In this document: in pieces, positions 12,425 to 23,224 of the stretch
Position numbering within the stretch: position 1 is the stretch's first letter
Layout: each line of letters begins with the position of its first letter
NCBI GenBank assembly: GCA_948567375.1
Contig: OX419756.1
Location: 43,848,333 to 43,912,332 of the forward strand
Length of the DNA: 64,000 nt
Source: Lunularia cruciata
Lineage: Eukaryota; Streptophyta; Marchantiopsida; Lunulariales; Lunulariaceae
Direction: 5' to 3'
Translations under genes and position numbers: made by a program
Notes under the pieces: generated by a model
Seen by the model: only the letters and a program-made list of their open reading frames with translations
Databases searched by the model: none
Told to the model about the DNA's origin: nothing

Positions 12425-13261
12425 GATCCAGTCTTTATGTTAGTATTATCTGGTCTGCTGGCTTTTCTGGAGCTTAATCTACCCATTGCTTGGGTTCAAT
12501 TATTTCATCTGCCGCGGTTAGGAGTTTCACTTCTCCCGTTTGCACTATTGTGCCCTACTGACACGACCTTATTCAAAAGGGTTCCTTGCACTAAGCCCCA
12601 AAGTTGTAACTACGTTTCTCGCAATTCCAATGTTGCAAAGAAGTGACACTCAGAAGGACTTCGACAAATACCTATCTTCACACATCATCGTTTCGGTCAA
12701 TTGGCTCTGGGCCTGTCTACCCTGAATGTGCTATTTCACTCTCATGTTTAAGCAAGCATTTGGGTCATAGTCATCACATGAAGCAACTCCCTAAAGCAGA
12801 GCGGAAGAGCAATTTCTTACCATACTCATCCACGGTGTGCTGTCGCACACAACGTGGATTATGATCTCAACACTCCAGCCTAATCTGTCTATTGAAAGAC
12901 TCGAAAACTTGGAGTCATTGCCTCAAAATTAACCACGGGAACCCAGCATTTCATACTAACGCCATACCAGCTATATTTGATGAGGTTGTCGTGACACAGT
13001 AAGAACTTGAATTTCTGTCGCATGCCTGAGTGGAGCAAATGCTGGGGCATGCCTATTGCTGTAAAGAGATCTGTGGCCACCAGATCCTTGGAAGATCATA
13101 AACAACATGAGAATTCATCGGTTCCTTCCCGACTAAGTCCACTGAAGTAACAGGGAAAGATCTGCTGTGTGTACGTCTCCAGAAGTCGGCTGTCGACTGG
13201 ATTGGTTTTCTATGCTCCAACAGGCGCCGGAAGACCTACTAAGCAACAAGTCAAGGGTGAA
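12425..13261. other. PDK 3' region and intergenic DNA
   Basis: The first part should contain the PDK 3' untranslated region. Beyond that I see only short meaningless frames, no RNA gene and no clear repeat. Confidence 0.4.
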
Positions 13262-13592
13262 GGAAAAATGAAGGATGGGAAGACCCCATCAAGCCGGACA
13301 AGGGAGAGACAAAAAAGGTAACATGGGGCTAAGCCCCATTAGAGTCTGTATGAGAAATCTGCCCTACCTATGAGAAATCTGCCCTACCGCACCTAAGATA
13401 TCCGAGCTATGCAAGTCGTACGGTCTACACACAACTGGAGCATTTGAAGAAACATCTCCTAATGTTATTGTTTTCCTATGGATTGCACCAGCCACTGTCT
13501 TCTATAGAGCAATGGACACACGTTGTCTAAAATATGTTACAAAGTATGAGAGTGAGAGTGGTACCCCTTGACGCTTGACATGATAAGCTCGC

Positions 13593-14222
13593 TCACTCCT
13601 TGACAAATGTATCAAATGCCATGTTCATTGCTCTGTATAACTCCAAGGCTAGAGGAACAAAGAGGTGACCTTGTTGCATGCCCCTATACTTAAAGACCTT
13701 GCGACTTGCTGTTGCACTCGCCGCCCATCCAGGGGGATGGGTAGTCACTCCCTCTGGAACTGTATCCCGCGTAGGGTCCGTGACCACGACATCTGCTACT
13801 ATCACCTGATCATCTCGAACCAAATATAAGTCTGCCCTAACACATGTCCTTTGCAAAGCATACGAACACTCCCTCCAAGCCAAGTATCCACTCTCTTGCG
13901 CCATAGCAAACACTATGTCTCTAATGGCATCATGGGTAGCTATCCTCTGTCCTCCAAAAGGACACTATGTCATGTGGACCGCCGTTGCATCTAGTGTAGA
14001 ACCACACTCACAAGTGAGTAGTGAGGATGCAGATGGGTGGACCAAACTTAGGCGAAACCTCATCTTTGTAGAGAAAGTAGTCGGTGCGAGTCAGAATGCC
14101 CTAATGCACGGTCGAGCTAGGATCCACGAGCCTACACCCTTGCCGGAGCAAGAGCGTAGACGTGCTCTAGTAGCCTGAGGAATGGACGAGTCAACTAAGA
14201 GAGAATGTAGCGTATGCTCACA
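13593..14222 (-). pseudogene. CCHC motif and restriction-like endonuclease domain of copy A
   Basis: Downstream of the RT, a frame with stops covers the region of the CCHC motif, which is cleaner in copy B (C-x-C-x7-H-x3-C). From 13913 to 13593 a continuous frame gives the nuclease: RADLYL, then IVADVVVTDPT, then a Lys-rich turn in SRKVFKYRGMQQGH and FVPLALELY. The spaced Asp, the DVxVT strand and the K-x-x-KY segment fit the PD-(D/E)XK nuclease of restriction-like non-LTR elements. Assignment is by motif pattern only. Confidence 0.7.
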
Positions 14223-15715
14223 TTATCGCTTCATCAAGGAAGACTGTAAACCTCTAGTCCAATCTGACAATAGTGAAGCAAATGGTGGAAAACCCGCTCG
14301 TGCTCGTGGAGATAGACTATCTCTCATCTGCCGCAATAACACCTGGAGAGAAAAGGATACTCCCTCCACCTCTATCACATAAGTCTCCAAAACCGGCCTA
14401 TCAGCAACCACAAAATGAGAGGAAAGTAGGGATGCTGAGAGGGCCCAACTACCCAAAAATGCTATAGGTGCCATCTCCTCCATAGAAAGCAAGCCAACCC
14501 CACCACATGAGATTGGTAGAGCCATCTGTCTATGTGCCAAATCTCTTGTCACACACTCAAAAGTCCCTGGTCCAATAATATCACCAAAGATTCCCATAAT
14601 CCTCCTATCAAATGCTCTCACACGTGATAGGAAGGACGGTGATGGGGGAACTATACGGATGAGGTAGGATGGTCGACGAGCAATACTGGAAGAGAGTATA
14701 CCAAATGCCACCTGCGGATCTCCTAGTAATAGAAGGTCATCCACATGGAGAACATCCTCTGCAAGGGCAACGTCCAAGAAGCGTGTGACGAAATCCTCCG
14801 ATCCTACTGGCACTCCAAGAACACGAAGTCCATCTGTGGATGTGATACACCCCTCTAGAAGCTCAAGGTGGGGAGAGATACCTAAAGGGGACCATGCCCT
14901 ACACTTTGACACCTTGACTCTCAAGCCTACTAGATGTAGCTTGGTAGTCAAGTAGTCAAAGGCCTGTCTAATCTGATCTACAGGGCCTACGATGTGTGTA
15001 TCATCTGCCAAGGAGGGAAATACACAACCTACCATGGCCAAAGTAATAGATAAGAGAGCTCTAAAGTGAGCCATGGCAAATAAGAGCCCCCCCAAAGGAT
15101 CTCCTTGACGTGTACCAACAACTGACTCCAAGACGGTGACTCCCTCCTATGAACCACCATGTTGGTAGTAAAGGGAAGCAGGAGAGCCATAAAAAGACCG
15201 CACAAAAGGAATGAGACTTGCCAAGGATCCACCAGCCTCCCTAAGCTCTCTAAAGATAGATGCATGTGAGACGCTATTAAAAGCGTTCTCAACATCCACC
15301 CGTAGGACGACCCACTCCGGATGGATATCTAGGAGTGCTCTAATGTCTAGAGATATAGCCTCACATCCTCCAGGTGTAGCTACTCCAAACTGATGTGGAC
15401 TAAGGTGTTGTCAAAAGTGAGAACGATGTTGGACAATGAGGATGAGAACAATGGTACGACTTACCAAACGCAAAAAGATCTCTCCAATAGCAATCGGTCT
15501 AATGCCTCCCGTGTCTTTCTCCATCACAAGAAGTCGACTAGCACCTAACACCCGATTAACAGACATAGGAATGTCTCCTCTCGCTATTGTTGCAGCCACT
15601 TGAAACAACTCGGTAAAACCACTAGAAGGATCATCTGCTTGGAAGTAATCTCTAAGGTGCTCATAAACCATCCCTGACAAGCCTCCTAAAGACAGGCGAG
15701 GGGCAGTGCACAATA
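14223..15715 (-). pseudogene. Reverse transcriptase domain of copy A
   Basis: On the - strand the RT motifs appear in order. First comes PRLSLGGLSGMVYEHLRDYF, then GGIRPIAIGEIFLRLVSR. Motif A is VDVENAFNS (near 15300), with the first catalytic Asp. Motif B is GTRQGDPLGGLLFAMAH, and motif C is LADDTHIVG, the ADD box. Then follow LVGLRVKVSKC and the terminal GLRVLGVPVGSEDFV. The stretch from 15131 to 14223 is open for 302 codons. Upstream parts are broken by a TAG after the HGG of the segment between motifs A and B and by frame changes. A thumb-like region with LPISCGGVGL follows. All key catalytic residues are still readable, so decay is moderate. Confidence 0.85.
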
Positions 15716-16349
15716 CTTGTGCAAATAGCGACCTATCAAGACATAAAGGCTACTCAGACTGATAATCTAAGACCTCTAATGGTAGTCCCTCTACTGCTAT
15801 AGGATGCAATGAGCTTAGGGAAGAGATGGTCTCATCAGTAGGACTCACTATAGACAAAGGGTGTAGCACTCGTGTTGCTCTATTAAACTCTCTCACTTGA
15901 CCCAATGTCCTACATCGTCGTAATCAAGTGGAATCTGTGGTATCTTGTGGCGATGCCTATCTCCTAAATCATGAAGCCCTAACAGACTCCTCCTGAAGGG
16001 TTGCCCAATCCCCCGCTTGGAATCAACAAAATCTAGCCGCCACCTCTTTATGCCCCGCACGTCCCCCTCTAGCATATCGAAGACACCATCGAGGGAGTAG
16101 GAGGAATAGGAACCATGCTAACTCATTCAAGGGATCACGTGCCAAATGATCCAGTGGTAGGCGAAAAGCCTGTCTAGCCTCATCATGGAGTGTGCAGGGT
16201 AGCCTATGGAATAGACGTGGACATGGAAACTAGTCTCAAATAACACCAAAATGCAACCCACCTAAGAAGCTAACCACTCTCATGACTCGATTGATATCCC
16301 TAGAACAATCAACAAAGGTATATAAGAAGAATGCGTAATCCCGAGTGTC

Positions 16350-16612
16350 ACTGCTATCAATGTGGTCGCTCGTCTCACGTGGACATCCCAAGTGGTCCAA
16401 TCATAGTCCTTGTGCATCCTTCACACATGGGTCTTTACTCCTTGCAAGGTAAAGCGTAGATGACACACCGGGCATGGTGTATCCCGACCCGCTCTAGGCG
16501 ACTCCACATGGGAAGGTGTAGCCATGGCTAGCACAAGAATAGTGATAGTAGCACATGCTGCTCCTCTCCATATCTCCCCATATCTGCAAAACCACAACTC
16601 CTCACATCCCAA
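16350..16612 (-). pseudogene. N-terminal zinc-finger region of retrotransposon copy A
   Basis: On the - strand the residues CPVCHLRFTLQGVKTHV are followed by a stop (TGA) and then RMHKD. This gives C-x2-C ... H-x5-H spacing, as in the C2H2 fingers at the N-terminus of R2- and HERO-like proteins. The stop fits a CGA-to-TGA change. In known elements of this class such fingers bind the DNA target. The region between it and the RT (about 15720-16350) is open only in pieces; one piece (15893-16075) has no motif I recognise. Confidence 0.65.
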
Positions 16613-16620
16613 CTCACATA

Positions 16621-17239
16621 AGAAAACAATCTCTCCAAACCCTAGGCTTTATAAGCTCTCATAACTTTCAATTTCCATCTCCAAAATTTTCAAACTAAAT
16701 TCCCATGGAACTTAATCATGAAAACCAAGAGATTGGAAATGAAAATTCCCAATGTATAATTATCACTCTAAACCCTAAAAAAGCTAAAAATCTTCATAAA
16801 TTTCTACTCCATTCTCCATAGTCTTCAATCTAGGTGCCAATAGAACCAAAATTGAAAAACAAAGAGAATTGACTATTCACTCGAATGCTACATGCTAGAG
16901 AGTACTCCAAAATTATAGAAATCGTCTCACGTCTCTCCCTCTCCTCTCCCATCTCCACACTCTCCCGCAGCCCCCCGCAACCGTCTTCCTACGCGGTCGC
17001 CCTCAATAGGAATATGGGTCAAGGAAGTACTGACCTCCATGCCAGAAATTTCAGTAGTTTGTTGAATTACCACATTGAATTCTAAGTTTTGCAATTACTC
17101 AAAGCTAATCCACGGTAGATATTACGTTTACGGAAAGGCCTCTTAGGGTCTTTGTTCATTACTCTCTTATTCCAAAAAACTATCACCTTTCTACTATTCT
17201 CTTTCTTCAAAGTTTTATACATTTCAAACCTCTTAAACC
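16621..17239. other. Spacer between the two head-to-head retrotransposon copies
   Basis: AT-rich sequence with no gene. It contains an isolated TCCTACGCGGTCGCCCTC at about 16987-17004, the same short motif that ends the dispersed tails at 5118 and 31541. Parts may belong to the 5' end of copy A. Confidence 0.4.
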
Positions 17240-17372
17240 ATTTAGAAATAATGATGGGGTGATTGTGACCTAATAGAGTGTAATCTTATTTTTGGCCACA
17301 AGATTATTCTCCATGTGGATGACCTTACTCTTCTAAGAGATCCGAAGGAGGCATTTGGTATGTGAGTGCAAA

Positions 17373-17426
17373 GAACCGTGCAAAGAATGTGAGTCCATCG
17401 ATGGACTCACATTCTTTGCACGGTTC
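17373..17426. repeat. 54-bp perfect palindrome
   Basis: Two 27-bp arms meet with no spacer at ATCGAT (17398-17403). The left arm starts GAACCGTGCAAAGAATGTGA and the right arm mirrors it exactly. It interrupts retrotransposon copy B just after its GCATTTGGTATG block, where copy A has ordinary coding sequence. Confidence 0.95.
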
Positions 17427-18350
17427 CCTCTTCTTTAATTTTCCAATAACGAATGAGAGCTTTTGATAGGAGGATTGGGGGTCTTTGGAAATATGATTGG
17501 AATGGGGACATTGGAATGTGTGATGAAGGATTTGGCATGTGCTCGTGCAATGAGGTAGGTCTATTATCTATGGAGTAGGTGGCACCTATAGTGTTTTTGG
17601 ATAGTTGTGATCTTTCAATACCCCTACTTTCTTTCCATTTTGTGATTGTTGAATAGATCAATTTTGGATACATATGTGATCAAGATGGAGAAAGGATTCA
17701 TTTCTCTCCAAGTGTTATTGCTGCAAACAAGAGATTGTCTATCTCCATGGGCCCAGGAGGACCTTCCATCCTTTGCTTCACTACAATCAGATTGGAGTAG
17801 AGGTTTGCAATCTTCTTTGATGGAGCGACAATGTCAGCCTATGCTACATTCTCTCTTAGTTGACTCGTCCAGTCCTTGGGCCACTAGAGCATGTTTTTGC
17901 GCTTGCTCAAGCAAAGGTGTACACTCTTGGATCTTACTTTAGTCGTGCTTTAGGGTGTTTTGATTTGCATTAGCCACTTTCTCTACAGCAATGAGGTTCT
18001 GCCTAGGTTTGGTCCACCCATCCGCATCTTCATTACTCACTTGTGAGTGTGGTTCTACACTAGATGTAACAATGATCCATATGACATGCTATCATTTTGG
18101 AGGACAAAAGATAGCTACCCATGATGCCATGAGGAATATAGTGTTTGCTATGGCACAAGAGAGCGGATACCTTGCTTGGATAGAGTATTCATATTTTTGT
18201 AGACAACACATGTCAGAGCAAACTTATATTTGGTCCAAGATGATCATGTGATATTGGTGGATGTTTTGGAGACCTTTGTTTGATGCAGTTTTGGAGGGAG
18301 TGATACTCATCCTCATGGATGTGCGGCGAACGGAGTAGCAACATGCAAGG

Positions 18351-18894
18351 TGTCGTGCGTATATACATCGCTACACAACATACATTGCTGTCAACATCAT
18401 ACACTAGAAGTACAACTCACACATAAGTCATACATAGACTCTAAAGTGCACAATAATCAGATTGTTTACCACTCTCAACTCAACTCAACTCAGATCGGTA
18501 CTTGACCTGTCACTCTATAAACTGCCAACAATTGGGCACTGATTACAATCAAGCCACACCCACTCCAGCATATAGAATCTAGGTGACGCTCGCCGACCTC
18601 TGTCCACCATAGCCAGGAACTCGAAGGCTCAACATCAGAGAAGTGAGCTCTCTGGAGCTGCACTTCAAAAGTATACCCCCTAGACTCGAGCTAGGTCTGA
18701 ACCCTAACGGTCCGACTGACAGCACACTCGACGGTGCAAAGTGACGGTGGGCCCCACCGTGAAGTCAGTATCCCAAACACAAAATCTGACCGTCGAAAAG
18801 TAATCTTTGAGAAACTGCTGAAATAACTCTAACTACTATCACTGCAACTCCAGTGTCCGAGCAATCTAGATACGACACTACAAATGGCGTGACA
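18351..18894 (+). mobile_element. LTR-like insertion (possible solo LTR) inside copy B
   Basis: The sequence of copy B is split between AACATGCAAGG and AAGGTCTCCAAACAT, where copy A is continuous. The 544-bp insert begins TGTCGTG, ends CGTGACA and is flanked by a 4-bp direct repeat AAGG (18347-18350 and 18895-18898). TG...CA ends and a short target duplication fit a solo LTR. No second copy is in the window to confirm it. It has no coding potential. A TATA-like CTATAAACT lies near 18515 and a CAACT triplet repeat near 18477. Confidence 0.55.
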
Positions 18895-19290
18895 AAGGTC
18901 TCCAAACATAGGGGTATGCAGCAAGGTCACCTCTTTGTTCTACTAGCCTTGGAGTTATATGGAGAGATAGACATTGAATTTGACACATTTATGGGGGAGT
19001 GCATGAGAGCTTATCGTATTAGATGCAAAGGGTACCATTCTCACTCTCATACTTTATAGTATACTTTAGAACGCGTGTCCATTGTTTTATATAGAACATT
19101 GGCTTGTGCAATTCATAGGATAGTAATCACTCTAGGTGATGCTTCTTAAGATGCTCCCGGCGTTTGTAGACCTTACATCTTTCAACATGGATATCTTATA
19201 TGCAATGGGGCAGATCTCTTGTACCGAAACTATTGGGACCTAGTTCCATTTTATCTCTTGTCTTTCTTGGGTCTCCCCATTCATGTTCAT

Positions 19291-19979
19291 GGGATCGCCT
19301 TGTTCGCATTTTTGGGTGCTATATTCTTGTTTCAAACACGAGTATACGAGCACGAGCATCTAGTTAAGAGTGATTTCTCGACTGGGGAGAGTGTCCTATA
19401 CACGTTAATTGAATCGATTAATTGATGAATTAATTGAATCATATGAATTTAAGTAATGAAAGATTAAGGTGACATGAGTTAAGCAAATCTCACCTAACAA
19501 ACTCGCATCTCACTCTCTCCAAAATTTTGAATTAGTCCAGTCATTAATACATGGGTACCCAGCTGTGTTTATTTCGTTAACTAATGATGACAAAGCTCTT
19601 GAGCAACTTGGTTCATAGGTGTAGTCAAATCTTGAAATTGTACATCAATTGTAAAGAGCACTCACGTTTATGCGAACCTATTGAAATGTCCACGCCGTTA
19701 AATTCCAGCCATTCTTTCATGTTATTACATTCATGGATATTCTTGTCAAGGTTATTTGCGCTGGAGAACTTGATTTACACGTTTACTTCAACAAATGGGG
19801 CATTACATCAGCTTTGGGTGACATGATTGCGTATGACATCTCATGTTTCTTAGGACCATAATCGAAGTGATTACATCGTCCATCAGATTCATGCCCGTTG
19901 ATCAAAGCTTACTCTCCCTGCTCGTCAACTTGTTCCACACGAGTGTTGGTCGTTTTGGCAGCGTTCGAGGCGCAATACG
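19291..19979. other. Intergenic stretch, nothing recognised
   Basis: Only short frames without motifs. A stretch near 19400-19440 repeats GAATCGATTAATTGATGAATTAATTGAATCA-like words and is locally palindromic. Confidence 0.35.
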
Positions 19980-20935
19980 TTGTGGGTTCCGAGGTGTTTA
20001 GGGTTTTGTGGACTGTTTGTCTGGTGCCAAGACCACTACTTCAACACGGAAGTTGCAAACATGTTTATTTTTGTAGAACTGCAAGAAGAAGATGGGAGGA
20101 GATGAAAAGCAGTTCCCCGGTCGATCTCGAAATTGCGCATGCTTTTTCTTGCAGACGAAGATGGCCGTGTCCAGTTTTACGAACAAGTGGTGGGAACTCT
20201 CTCCAACTTAGTTCTCAGTCGGACATGTGCATAGAAGATTGCGGAGTCCGCAGGGGCTTGGAGGTATTTGTGGGCTGTTTGTCTGGTCCAGTAAGCCATC
20301 TCCTCAGGAGGAATGTTGCAAGAATGTTAGCTGAAGTAATAATGCGTGAAGTTGGGATAAGGAGAAAAGAAGCAGTTCCGGGGTCAATTTCGAAATTGCT
20401 CCCGCTTTCCTGTTGAAGACTAAGATGGACGTGGCCAGTTTGACCAGCGAGTGCTGAAAACTTTCTCAAACTTAAGTTCGATTGAGAAGTCCGTCAAGCA
20501 GATAGCGGAGTTCCCAGTTGCTATGGAGGAACTTGTGGGCTGTTTGCCAGGTCCAAGAGCAATCGCTTCAAGACGGACGTTTCATGGACATTAGTTAATA
20601 TAGCTCTGCATGAAGATGGGAGAAGGAGAATTGAAGCTGTTCCGGAGTTAACTTAGGAACTGCTCATGCTTTTCCTTCAAGCTGAAGATGGATCTGTCCA
20701 GTTCCACCACGAGGTGAGAGCTATGTCAAAATTAGGTCAGAATGAGAAGTATGCCAAGCAGGTAGCTGAGTTCCCAGGTGCTATGGAAGAATTTGTGGGT
20801 TGTTTGTAAGGTGCACGGGTAAACTCTTCAAGATAGACGTTTCATGGACGTTAGTTAATACAGCATTGGATGAAGATGGGAAAAGGCGAATTGAGGCGGT
20901 TCCGGTTCCGCGGTCAATTTTGGAACTGCTCATAC

Positions 20936-21565
20936 TGGAATTCCCTGAGTGTATAAGGCACAGCTTGCAGGTTTGGGTGTCTGTAATTGCGGGAGTTCCA
21001 CGAGTGTATAAGGTACAGCCTGCAGGTTCGGGCACCCAAGAGTCTCTGCAGTTGCTAAAGTTGCCCAAGTGTATCTGGTAGAGTCTGCAGGTTTGGGCAC
21101 CGAAGAATTTCTAATGTCTGTAATTGCTGAAGTAGCTCGAGTGCATCCTGTACAGCCTGCAGGTTCGTGCACCCAAGAGTCTCAGCAATTGCTTAAGTTG
21201 CCCAAGTGTATCTGGTAGAGCCTGCAGGCTCTACCAGTTGCCCGAGTGCATCCTGTAGGGCCTGCAGGTTTGGGCGTTAGAAATTCTTCGGCATCTTTAA
21301 TTGCTGAAGTTGCCCGTGTGTATCCAGTAGAGCCTGCAGGTTTGGGCACCCAAGAGTCTCAGCAATTGCTAGAGTTGCCCAAGTGTATCTGGTAGAGCCT
21401 GTAGAGCCTGCACATTCGGGCACCCTAGAGTCTCAGCAATTGCTAAAGTTGCCCAAGTGTATCTGGTAGAGCCTGCAGGTTTGGGCACCGAAGAATTACT
21501 AACATCAGGTGTAATTGCTGGAGTTTGCCCGAGTGTATCCGGTAGAACCTACAGGTTTGGGTCGT
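20936..21565 (-). pseudogene. Leucine-rich-repeat block 1 (decayed)
   Basis: On the - strand a 72-bp unit repeats about eight times and encodes 24-residue leucine-rich repeats of the form LGCPNLQALPDTLGQLQQL (for example 21443-21520: RCPNLQALPDTLGQL). Units with one base lost break the frame. This LRR type is found in plant NB-LRR and LRR-only proteins. No NB-ARC motif was seen next to it. The block sits within an Armadillo-like unit on the opposite strand. Confidence 0.65.
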
Positions 21566-22104
21566 GGAGATGGATCTGAGTTGAAGGTGGATCTCTCCAG
21601 TTTCAGAGGCAAGTGGTGAGAACCCTGTCAAACTTAGGGCGACATGAGAAGTACGCCAAGCAGATAGCCGAGTTTCCAGGTGCTATGGAGGGATTTGAGG
21701 GCGGTTTGTCAGGGCCAAGAGCAATCGCTTCAAGATGGACGTTTAATGGACATTAGCTAATATAGCTCTGCATGAAGATGGGAAGAGGAGAATTGAAGCG
21801 GTTCGGGAGTCAACTTAAGAACTTCTCACCCTTTTCCTTCAAGCTGAAGATGGATCTGTCCAATTCCACCACCAAGTGGTGAGAACATTGTTAAACTTAG
21901 TTCACAATGAAAAGTACGCCAAGCGGGTAGCGGAGTTCCCAAGTGCTATGGAGGGATTTGTGAGCTGTTTGTCAGGTGCACGAGCAATCCCTCAAGATAG
22001 ACGTTTCATGGACATTGTTAATATAGCATCGCATGAAGACGAGAAGGCGAATTGAGGCGGTTCAGTGGTCAATTTAGGAATAACTCACTCTTTTTCCTTC
22101 AAGT

Positions 22105-22470
22105 TCGGGCACCACACCATGTGTCACTCCTACAAGTGCTGGAGTTGCCAGAGTATATCCGGTAGAGCCTGCAGGTTCGGGCACTGAACAATCTCTAACG
22201 TATGCAATTGCTTGAGTAGCTCGAGTCATCCGGTAGAGCCTGCAGGTTCGGGCACCGAACAATCTCTAACGTATGCAATTGCTTGAGTAGCTCGAGTCAT
22301 CCGGTAGAGCCTGCAGGTCCGGGCACCGAAGAATTTCTAACGTCTGCAATTGCTCGAGTTGCTCTAGTGCATCCCGTAGAGCCTGCAGGTTCGGGCACCA
22401 AAGAATCTCTAACGACTGCAATTGCTTGAGTTGCCCGAGTGCTTCCGGTAGAGCCTGCAGGTTCGGCTCC
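22105..22470 (-). pseudogene. Leucine-rich-repeat block 2 (decayed)
   Basis: Five units of the same 72-bp LRR repeat on the - strand. The GCAGG word falls at 22171, 22242, 22313, 22385 and 22457, so two steps are 71 bp (one base lost, frame broken) and two are 72 bp. The two 71-bp neighbours are nearly identical, a recent duplication of an already broken unit. Readable repeats include EEPNLQALPEALGQLKQLQS. The right-hand junction with the Armadillo unit (GAGATGGATCTGAGTTG) is the same as at block 1, so the composite was duplicated as a whole. Confidence 0.65.
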
Positions 22471-22980
22471 TCGAGATGGATCTGAGTTGGAGATGGATCT
22501 ATCCAGTTTCACAGGCCAGTGGTGAGAACACTGTCAAACTTAGGTCAAAATGAGAAGTACGCCAAGCAGATAGCAGAGTTTCCAGGTGCTATAGATGGAT
22601 TTGTAGGGTGTTTGTCAGGAGCAAGAGCAATCTACTAAAGACGAACGTGTCATGAACATTAGCTAGTATTGCAATGCATGACGATGGCAAGAAGAGAATT
22701 GATGCAGTTTCGGGGTCCACTCCAAAATTACCGTTATGTTTTCTTCAAGATGGACCTATCTAGTTTCACGAGCAAGTGGTAAGAATTGTTTGAAACTTGG
22801 CCCGGAATCACATGTCACATTCCGGGTTAAGTTTAGATTAAAGCAGTAGCTAACTAATAGTAGAAGTTAATCACAAATTCTTCTTAGTCTTACCAATACG
22901 TACTTCTCTTGCTGCATCCTCTATATTACTGTTTCTGCCCTGGATCACACTTGTAAAACTACTTGCCCCTTTCTCTCAGA

Positions 22981-23040
22981 GTTTACCCTTGTACAGCTTG
23001 ATGGGGTCTTCCCATCCTTCTTGTTATTCTATCTGTGTCG
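22981..23040 (+). repeat. Dispersed hairpin-bearing tail, copy 2 (partial)
   Basis: Contains CTTGTACAGCTTGATGGGG, the hairpin GATGGGGTCTTCCCATC and a degenerate end (ATCTGTGTCG in place of CTACGCGGTCG). The first hairpin of the tail is missing. Confidence 0.65.
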
Positions 23041-23224
23041 CTTTCTCTCAGACGACCTTTACCGTTCTCTCGCTTTCTTCTGATGCCATCTCTTTGCTCT
23101 TAATACTTTCCTCCATATTTTTTCTCTCTGTTCTTATCTCTCTGCTTCTACTATTCTCACCATTCACATATTGATTTCCGTTTGTATTTTCTTGCCATTC
23201 TTACCGAACTAAACGTTCTCCTTC

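Larger units (their letters stand above)
13262..16620 (-). mobile_element. Non-LTR retrotransposon with restriction-like endonuclease, copy A (decayed)
   Basis: Read on the - strand, this element runs from an N-terminal C2H2 zinc finger through a reverse transcriptase and a CCHC motif to a restriction-like (PD-(D/E)XK) endonuclease, then a 3' untranslated region and the hairpin tail at 13262-13345. That order is the architecture of the R2/CRE/NeSL/HERO type of non-LTR element, which nick a target with the C-terminal nuclease and prime reverse transcription there. Several in-frame stops and frame shifts show it is dead. The 5' boundary is uncertain (about 16620) and no target duplication was found. 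A second, truncated copy lies head to head at 17240-19290. The tail contains a duplicated 20-bp block (TATGAGAAATCTGCCCTACC) near 13349-13388. Confidence 0.8.
17240..19290 (+). mobile_element. Non-LTR retrotransposon, copy B (5'-truncated, interrupted)
   Basis: This + strand copy matches copy A from the middle of its RT region to the tail. Shared blocks include TTCTCCATGTGGATGACC near 17310, the RT C-terminal part (17650-17830), the CCHC motif CECGSTLDVTMIHMTC at 18050-18095, HDAMRNIVFAMAQESGYLAW, and after an insertion HRGMQQGHLFVLLALELY (18913-18966). The 3' untranslated region (18990-19215) aligns with copy A and ends in a diverged version of the hairpin tail (19215-19290). The frame is broken in many places. 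Truncation of the 5' part fits incomplete target-primed reverse transcription. It is older and more decayed than copy A. Confidence 0.8.
19980..22800 (+). pseudogene. Decayed Armadillo-like repeat array
   Basis: On the + strand a unit of about 260 bp recurs at about 20228, 20492, 20751, 21651, 21912 and 22557 (positions of the CCAAGCAGATAGC-like block). Each unit encodes, with frame shifts, two helical segments: DVSWTLVNTALDEDGKRRIE followed by a ...LELLIL helix, and VRTLSNL..NEKYAKQIAEF followed by PGAMEEFVGCLSG. This resembles Armadillo repeats (hydrophobic helices with AL.NIA and GAI..LV.LL patterns). Units differ in length by 1-5 bases, so the frame is lost repeatedly and there are stops. 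No start or complete reading frame was found. It is probably a dead tandemly expanded gene fragment; a gene with many unrecognised introns is less likely. LRR blocks on the other strand interrupt it twice. Confidence 0.55.
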
